From positions 3,844,001-3,908,000 of the forward strand of contig NZ_JAIWZC010000001.1 in NCBI RefSeq assembly GCF_020297485.1: a stretch of DNA of 64,000 bases, read 5' to 3'. The first letter of the stretch is position 1, and every line of letters begins with the position of its first letter. Shown here in pieces: positions 57,736 to 64,000 of the stretch. This DNA comes from Enterocloster clostridioformis. Its GTDB lineage: Bacteria > Bacillota > Clostridia > Lachnospirales > Lachnospiraceae. The position numbers and the translations under genes were made by a program. The notes under the pieces were generated by a model. The model did no database searches. It was not told where the DNA came from and saw only the letters and a list, made by a program, of their open reading frames with translations.

Positions 57736-58806
57736 ATGAAAAAAACTTTAGCAGCATTACTTTCATGTGCAATGGTGGTGTCAATGACCGCATGTGACGG
57801 TTCTAAGCCGGCCGGGACAACAGCAGCTTCCGCTACACCAGAAACAACAGCCGCAGAAAGGGTGGAAGAAACAACGGCAGCGGAAGCAGCAAGTGGAGAT
57901 ATGGGGGATGAACTTCACTTCAAGCTGGCAGAAAATCAGGCGGATGGAAATCCGATTACAGAAGGTATGAAAATGTTTGCAGATCTGGCAAACAAGTACA
58001 CAGATGGCACGGTAAACATTGATGTATATCCGAATGCAGCTCTTTGTGATGAGGCATCTTCCATCGATCAGGTAATGGCGGGAACCCTTGATTTTTCACG
58101 TGTTAATACGAATTCCATGGCACCTGTAGTAGATTTGTTCGGCGCATTTAGTATGCCGTATCTGTTCTCCAATACAGAAGCAAAATATAAGGCGCTGGAT
58201 GGAGCTGCAGGAGAGATGGCCTTTAAGGAACTGGAAAATTATAATATGGTAGGTCTTGATTTTTATGAGGCTGGTTCCAGAAATTTCTATACAACGGATA
58301 AGCCGATTACATGCGTGGCCGATCTGAAGGGCATGAAGATTCGTGTGCAGCAGACGGAGGTAGCCATTTCCATGGTACAGGCATTAGGTGCAGAGGCAAC
58401 TCCAATGGATTACGGTGAAGTGTTCCAGGGACTGCAGACGGGCATTGTAGATGGAGCGGAAAATGACTTCGTAAGTTATTATACCTCTGGTCATTATGAA
58501 GTAGCAAAGAACTTTACACTGGATGGCCACATGGCACCTCCGGCACTTGTTATCTGCAGTAAGAAGACATGGGATCAGATGTCCGATGCACAGAAAGAGG
58601 GAGTAAAGAAGGCATCCAGAGAAGCTGCTGAATGGCAGAGACAGGCAATGCAGGATTATCAGGAAGAATCCAGAGCAAAATGTGAGGAATCAGGATGTAA
58701 GATTATTGATGTGGATGTGAAAGAATTCCAGGATACTGTACAGTCTGTATATGACAAGTATCCGCAGTATAAGGAACTGGTAGATCTGATTCGCTCCGCT
58801 GAATAA
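57736..58806 (+). CDS. dctP: TRAP transporter substrate-binding lipoprotein (DctP family)
   Basis: 356 residues. Lipoprotein signal (MVVSMTAC, Cys 20), Thr/Ala/Glu-rich spacer, then the DctP domain: HFKLAENQADGNPITEGMKMFADLANKYTDGTVNIDVYPNAALCDE and the binding-site region SRNFYTTDKPITCVADLKGMKIRVQQTEV with the Arg that holds the substrate carboxylate, and GLQTGIVDGAEND. That Arg implies an acidic ligand such as a sugar acid. It delivers the substrate to DctQM. Confidence 0.93.
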   Translation: MKKTLAALLSCAMVVSMTACDGSKPAGTTAASATPETTAAERVEETTAAEAASGDMGDELHFKLAENQADGNPITEGMKMFADLANKYTDGTVNIDVYPNAALCDEASSIDQVMAGTLDFSRVNTNSMAPVVDLFGAFSMPYLFSNTEAKYKALDGAAGEMAFKELENYNMVGLDFYEAGSRNFYTTDKPITCVADLKGMKIRVQQTEVAISMVQALGAEATPMDYGEVFQGLQTGIVDGAENDFVSYYTSGHYEVAKNFTLDGHMAPPALVICSKKTWDQMSDAQKEGVKKASREAAEWQRQAMQDYQEESRAKCEESGCKIIDVDVKEFQDTVQSVYDKYPQYKELVDLIRSAE

Positions 58807-58845
58807 CAGGAAATCAGATTTTAAGAAAGAAAGGGGAAGCGTTCC

Positions 58846-59349
58846 ATGTCGAAGGTAAAGGGGTCTTTAAGATATCTTGTAAAGTTGGAGCAATGGATTT
58901 GCTGTGTGTTTCTTGTAATCATGTTAGCGGTATGTTTTGGTGCGGTTGTGATGCGTTACGTTTTCAGCAAACCTCTGGTGTGGTCTGAAGAAATTATCCT
59001 TACCATATTGATCTGGTTCGGTTTTCTGTGTATTTCCATCGGGGCATACGGAGACACACATATTGCGATAGAAGGTGTATACAACTTGTTTCCGTCTGCA
59101 GTGAGAAGAGCCTGTGATATTTTACGTAATTTACTGTTGACTGTATTTGGATGTCTGATGGTATATTTTGGCTGGCAGGTTTTTAAAATTAATCTGATGA
59201 AGCGTTTGCCGGCTACTCATCTGTCTCAAGGAGTGCAGTATTTCCCAATTGTTTTTGGAGGAATTCTGACAGCTTTGTACAGTGCGGTTAATTTATTGGA
59301 ATATCTGATTAGAAACCAGGAAAAGAATGAGGAGGAAAGACATGAATGA
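58846..59349 (+). CDS. dctQ: TRAP transporter small permease (DctQ family)
   Basis: 167 residues with four membrane helices. The signature VVMRYVFSKPLVWSEEIILTILIWFGFLCISIGAYGDTHIAIEGVYNL is classic DctQ. It overlaps dctM by 8 bp. Confidence 0.92.
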   Translation: MSKVKGSLRYLVKLEQWICCVFLVIMLAVCFGAVVMRYVFSKPLVWSEEIILTILIWFGFLCISIGAYGDTHIAIEGVYNLFPSAVRRACDILRNLLLTVFGCLMVYFGWQVFKINLMKRLPATHLSQGVQYFPIVFGGILTALYSAVNLLEYLIRNQEKNEEERHE

Positions 59350-60646
59350 GATAGCAATAGGCACCATTATGTTATTTGCAACATTAGCAATTCTGATGGT
59401 CATCAGAATACCGATTGCCTTCTCTCTTGCCATTTCTGCATTGGTGACGGCAACATACCTTGGGATTCCGTATTTTAATTTATTTCAAAAAATGTCAGTC
59501 AGCTTGCTGAGCTTTACTTTTATTGCAGTACCCTTTTTTATCATGATGGCGCAGGTTATGACAGATGGTGAGATTACATCAAAACTTATGTCCTTTTGTA
59601 ATATTATCGTAGGGAGAATCCGTGGCGGTACGGCGATTGTCAACATTTTGGTGAGTATGCTGTTTGGTGGAATTTCCGGTTCTTCGGCGGCAGACGTATC
59701 CTCCATTGGGGCTATGTTGATTCCGGCGATGGTGAAAGAAGGATATGATGAAGATTACAGTGTGGCAGTAACTGTAACTTCATCAGTGGAAGGTGTAATT
59801 ATTCCGCCAAGCCAGAATATGCTGTTTTATGCGTTGGCTTCTGCAAGCGGAATTTCAATCAGCACACTGTTGGCATGCGGATATATTCCTGGCGTAATGT
59901 TAACGTTAGGCCTTATGATTCCCGCTTATGTGATAGCTGTGCGAAAGAGATATCCTCTGGGTGTGAAGCGATCCATGAGGGAAAACATTAAAATTATCTG
60001 GGAAGCACTTCTGGGATTAGGTGCAATCGTAATTGTGCTTGCGGGAACATCCTTTGGCATTTGTTCCGCTACAGAAGCTGCGGCGGTTGCCGCAGTATAT
60101 GCATTGTTCTTAACTTTGTTTGTATATCGCAATATGACGTTGAAGCTTTATCTGGAAGGTTTGAAAAAATGTCTGCCTACGATGACAATGGCAATGGCGA
60201 TTATTTCTGCATCCGGAGCATTTGGTTATGTGATGTCCTATTTAAAAGTACCTCAGAATCTATCCACCTGGCTTCTTTCTCTGACCTCAAACAGAACTCT
60301 GCTGGTTCTGCTGCTTTTGCTGATGATGCTGGTCCTTGGATGCTTCATGGATATGGGTATTCTGATTCTTTTGACGACGCCTATTTTATTCCCGATTGCA
60401 ACCGGAGCACTTGGTTTTAACCCGTACCATTTCGGTGTTGTTCTGGTTCTGGCTTATGGAATCGGTCTTTGCACACCTCCGGTAGGAACTTCCCTGTTCA
60501 TCGGATGCAGTATTGCGAAAGTGCCTGTGGAGAAGGTTGTGAAAGGATTTCTTCCATTTTACCTGTCTATGATTATCATGTTGCTGCTGTTGACGTTTAT
60601 ACCGCCCCTTTCACTGGGGCTGCCAAAATTAATGGGGTTATTGTAA
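59342..60646 (+). CDS. dctM: TRAP transporter large permease (DctM family)
   Basis: 434 residues from ATG 59342, with GGAGG upstream inside dctQ. About 12 helices; SMLFGGISGSSAADVSSIGAMLIPAM and SSVEGVIIPPSQNMLFYALASASGISISTLLACGYIPGVML are the conserved DctM core, as is LAYGIGLCTPPVGTSLFIGCSIAKV. It forms the Na+-driven channel with DctQ. The stop overlaps the next start (TAATG). Confidence 0.94.
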   Translation: MNEIAIGTIMLFATLAILMVIRIPIAFSLAISALVTATYLGIPYFNLFQKMSVSLLSFTFIAVPFFIMMAQVMTDGEITSKLMSFCNIIVGRIRGGTAIVNILVSMLFGGISGSSAADVSSIGAMLIPAMVKEGYDEDYSVAVTVTSSVEGVIIPPSQNMLFYALASASGISISTLLACGYIPGVMLTLGLMIPAYVIAVRKRYPLGVKRSMRENIKIIWEALLGLGAIVIVLAGTSFGICSATEAAAVAAVYALFLTLFVYRNMTLKLYLEGLKKCLPTMTMAMAIISASGAFGYVMSYLKVPQNLSTWLLSLTSNRTLLVLLLLLMMLVLGCFMDMGILILLTTPILFPIATGALGFNPYHFGVVLVLAYGIGLCTPPVGTSLFIGCSIAKVPVEKVVKGFLPFYLSMIIMLLLLTFIPPLSLGLPKLMGLL

Positions 60647-61284
60647 TGAAACATATTTTATGTTATGGAGACAGTAACACATTTGGTACGGATCCGATTC
60701 ATGGAGGACGACATCCTGATGATGTTCGCTGGACCGGTGTACTGCAGAAGCTTCTTGGGAGCGATTATCGCGTTATTGAGGAAGGCTGCGGCGGAAGAAC
60801 AACCGTTTTTGAAGATGAAATCTCCTATGGAAGAAATGGCTTGAAAATGCTGATACCCATTATTGCCAGCCATAATCCGCTGGATCTGATTGTGGTGATG
60901 CTGGGAACCAATGATCTGAAGAAACGCTTTCAGGTGACATCCTGGGATCTGGGGAGAGCGATGGAGCAGATTGTTGATACGATCCGCAGCTTTCCGTTCG
61001 CTCCGTCTTATCCGGACCCGGAGATTCTGATTGTTTCTCCAGTCTTGATTAAGACAGGAATTTCTGACAGTATCTATGGCTGTTTTACTGAAGAAGCTTC
61101 TGCTATGTCACGATGTTTTCGGCCGGAATATGAAGCAGTAGCTAGACAGAAGAATTGTCATTTCTTCGATGCTGCTTCAGTTGCAGAAGCCAGTGAGAAA
61201 GACCGGCTGCATATGACTGCAGAAAATCATCGAAAACTGGCAGCGGCGCTGGCAAAAGAGATTCAAAAATTGTTAATTTCATGA
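60646..61284 (+). CDS. SGNH/GDSL hydrolase (esterase) translationally coupled to the TRAP genes
   Basis: 212 residues from an ATG that shares a base with the dctM stop. GDSNTFG carries the nucleophile S10, G50 and N89 (LGTND) form the oxyanion hole, and D186/H189 (KDRLHMT) complete the triad. There is no signal peptide, so it acts in the cytosol. The tight coupling to a TRAP importer suggests it removes an O-acetyl or other ester from the imported sugar acid; which one is not known. It resembles arylesterase/lysophospholipase-like members. Confidence 0.88.
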   Translation: MKHILCYGDSNTFGTDPIHGGRHPDDVRWTGVLQKLLGSDYRVIEEGCGGRTTVFEDEISYGRNGLKMLIPIIASHNPLDLIVVMLGTNDLKKRFQVTSWDLGRAMEQIVDTIRSFPFAPSYPDPEILIVSPVLIKTGISDSIYGCFTEEASAMSRCFRPEYEAVARQKNCHFFDAASVAEASEKDRLHMTAENHRKLAAALAKEIQKLLIS

Positions 61285-61355
61285 AACTATTTAGTACCGT
61301 AGTTAGGACACATTGATTTTTGGTCAAAACAGAGAAAATAAAAAATCTGTTTCGC

Positions 61356-61679
61356 CATTCCCCGCATATGTTCCGGCATACGTCCCTGAGCCTTTTGAAC
61401 AGCGCGGGCTGGGATCCCGAACTTCTCCGTATACGGGCCAGGCATAAAAATATATACACCACGCTCAATACGTACGTCCATCCCTCGTATGAGGAGAAGG
61501 CGGAAAGTCAAGCTGTTTATCCGTTTCATCCTAACAGACGGGAAAAGATGTTAAAGCTCCGTGAAGAGCCGCTTGCTGTTGAGGAGGACAGGATTGCAGG
61601 AAGAAGCGGCAGCAAAAAAGAAAGTAATAACTGCCATTTTGAGATTTCTAATTGTCAAAACGGCAGTTATTCATTCTAA
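61356..61679 (+). pseudogene. Remnant of a tyrosine recombinase/integrase (C-terminal end)
   Basis: The frame holds HMFRHTSLSLLNSAGWDPELLRIRARHKNIYTTLNTYVHPSYEEK. The RHT box and the Tyr in NTYVHPS are the end of a phage-type integrase catalytic domain. The upstream catalytic Arg and core are missing and the first part of the frame does not match. It is a leftover of an older insertion next to the TRAP operon. Confidence 0.7.
61626..61671. terminator. Long hairpin at the end of the integrase remnant
   Basis: AATAACTGCCATTTTGA (61626-61642) and TCAAAACGGCAGTTATT (61655-61671) pair in 16 of 17 positions. It lies inside the last codons of the remnant. It may serve as a terminator for the TRAP operon from the left and the GH1 gene from the right. 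Confidence 0.55.
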
Positions 61680-61767
61680 TATGACCAGTCTGACAAGCAT
61701 GGCTTCACAGGAAGCAGATTGAAACAGAATGGTTACAAAGCAGATTCTTGTTTAAGCTATGATTCTA

Positions 61768-63219
<1,452 letters not shown>

Positions 63220-63271
63220 TTATTGTATTTATAAAAGGGCTTTAGTTGGAATACTGTTACTGGAAATTCGT

Positions 63272-64000
63272 TTATTTGGAAAGCTCACGTGCAACCGGAT
63301 CTTTGATCGCCACGCCCGCAGCCTCTAATTCCGCAATTTTGTCTGCAAACTGCGGAAGGTATTTCTTATGCGCAAGGAGCAGCTCATTAATGATCTTCAC
63401 GGCAGTTTCTCCAGATACGATCTGCGGATTCAAAATAAATGCCTGGAGAAGTATGCCATAATCTCCGGTAACAGCCGCTTCTTCTACACAGAGCTCCATG
63501 TTTTTCATACACTGAAGCCATCCTCTTTCAGCAGGATGTAAGGTTCCAAAGGCGATCGGCCGCGCGCCAGCCGCGCCAATAAAAGCAGATACCTCAACCG
63601 CGCATTCCGGCGGAAGATCCGGAACAGCTCCGTTATTTCTTGTAGTAACAACAATGTGCCTGTTCAGGTTTGCATAGATGGAAGCAATGGTATCACAGGC
63701 GGTATCTGAATAATGGGCTCCGCCCCGCTTTGTAAGCTGTTCAGGCTTATAATCCAGCTTCGGATCCTTATATAATTCAAACAGCTCTGCCTCTGTCTTT
63801 TTCACCTGCTGTCCACGTGTCCCAAGCTCCGGATCCTTATATTCTTCTAAACAGTGGTTCAGCATCTCCTCCTGCCTGTAGTAATATCTGTGATATCCGC
63901 AGGGGATCATGCCCATCGTATCCAGCTGCTCTTTAAAGAAAGGAACATCAAAGATGTTAGCCGGCAGTCCGGTGTCCTCGCCCTTATATAAGGAATCTAT
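63272..64000 (-). CDS. GH4 6-phospho-glycosidase, C-terminal part (gene runs off the window end)
   Basis: The frame is open from the window edge; at least 242 residues are visible. The segment ANIFDVPFFKEQLDTMGMIPCGYHRYYYRQEEML is the LicH/CelF-like region that includes a metal ligand, followed by RGGAHYSDTACDTIASIYANLNRHIVVTTRNNGAVPDLPPECAVEVSAFIG. The NAD-binding N-terminus lies outside. GH4 enzymes use NAD+ and Mn2+ in an oxidation-elimination mechanism. It precedes the GH1 gene in the same operon by 67 bp. Confidence 0.9.
   Translation of the reverse strand: MDSLYKGEDTGLPANIFDVPFFKEQLDTMGMIPCGYHRYYYRQEEMLNHCLEEYKDPELGTRGQQVKKTEAELFELYKDPKLDYKPEQLTKRGGAHYSDTACDTIASIYANLNRHIVVTTRNNGAVPDLPPECAVEVSAFIGAAGARPIAFGTLHPAERGWLQCMKNMELCVEEAAVTGDYGILLQAFILNPQIVSGETAVKIINELLLAHKKYLPQFADKIAELEAAGVAIKDPVARELSK

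Overview
The window looks like a chromosomal piece of an anaerobic, spore-forming gut Firmicute of the Lachnospiraceae, probably close to Enterocloster (Clostridium bolteae/clostridioforme group). The reasons are the clostridial sporulation and division gene order hup-rqcP-yabP-yabQ-divIC-spoIIE-tilS-hpt-ftsH, a nine-gene V-type ATPase operon, tRNA genes without an encoded CCA end, strong AGGAGG ribosome sites, and the many carbohydrate genes. The genus is an inference from memory, not from a search.

Layout. 1-3100: end of a sugar-phosphate cluster (MtnA-type isomerase, FucU/RbsD mutarotase, class II aldolase, DhaK, DhaL) closed by a terminator. 3118-7440, minus strand: KdpDE-like two-component system, a D,D-carboxypeptidase and a DUF1461 membrane protein. 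7485-8570: two identical tRNA-Lys(CTT) units, each with a consensus promoter and terminator, with broken gene pieces between them. 8718-9578: a 53-residue small ORF and trmB. 9763-10758: a DUF4145/SH3b membrane protein. 10961-19445: V-ATPase operon, then mazG. 19832-26937: hup to ftsH. 27335-29461: GH13 amylase-type enzyme, followed by tRNA-Leu and tRNA-Tyr.

30274-43194 is the accessory core. A LacI-family gene is cut by an 8.14 kb mobilizable element (31122-39261). The two LacI halves rejoin in frame when the element is removed, and the element ends carry 24-bp imperfect inverted repeats around an AA core. The element carries a large serine recombinase, a small partner ORF, a MobV relaxase, a RepA_N-domain protein, a Cys-rich VLP protein, an XRE regulator, a SUKH (SMI1/KNR4) immunity-like gene and another small orphan gene. 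A 1.55 kb IS110-family element sits inside it, in the centre of a palindrome. Beyond the element the LacI-linked operon continues with nagB, a sugar-binding lipoprotein gene broken by an internal deletion, and two ABC permeases. This regulon therefore looks disabled twice.

43205-53897 returns to core functions: two small membrane proteins, gdpP, rplI, dnaB, a MerR-type regulator, a secreted NlpC/P60 hydrolase and a two-component system. 53900-54413 is a scar without a gene. 54414-61284 is a second amino-sugar locus: nagA-nagB on the minus strand, divergent from a LacI-type regulator, a DctPQM TRAP transporter and an SGNH esterase. After an integrase remnant the window ends with a GH1 6-phospho-glycosidase and the 3' part of a GH4 enzyme.
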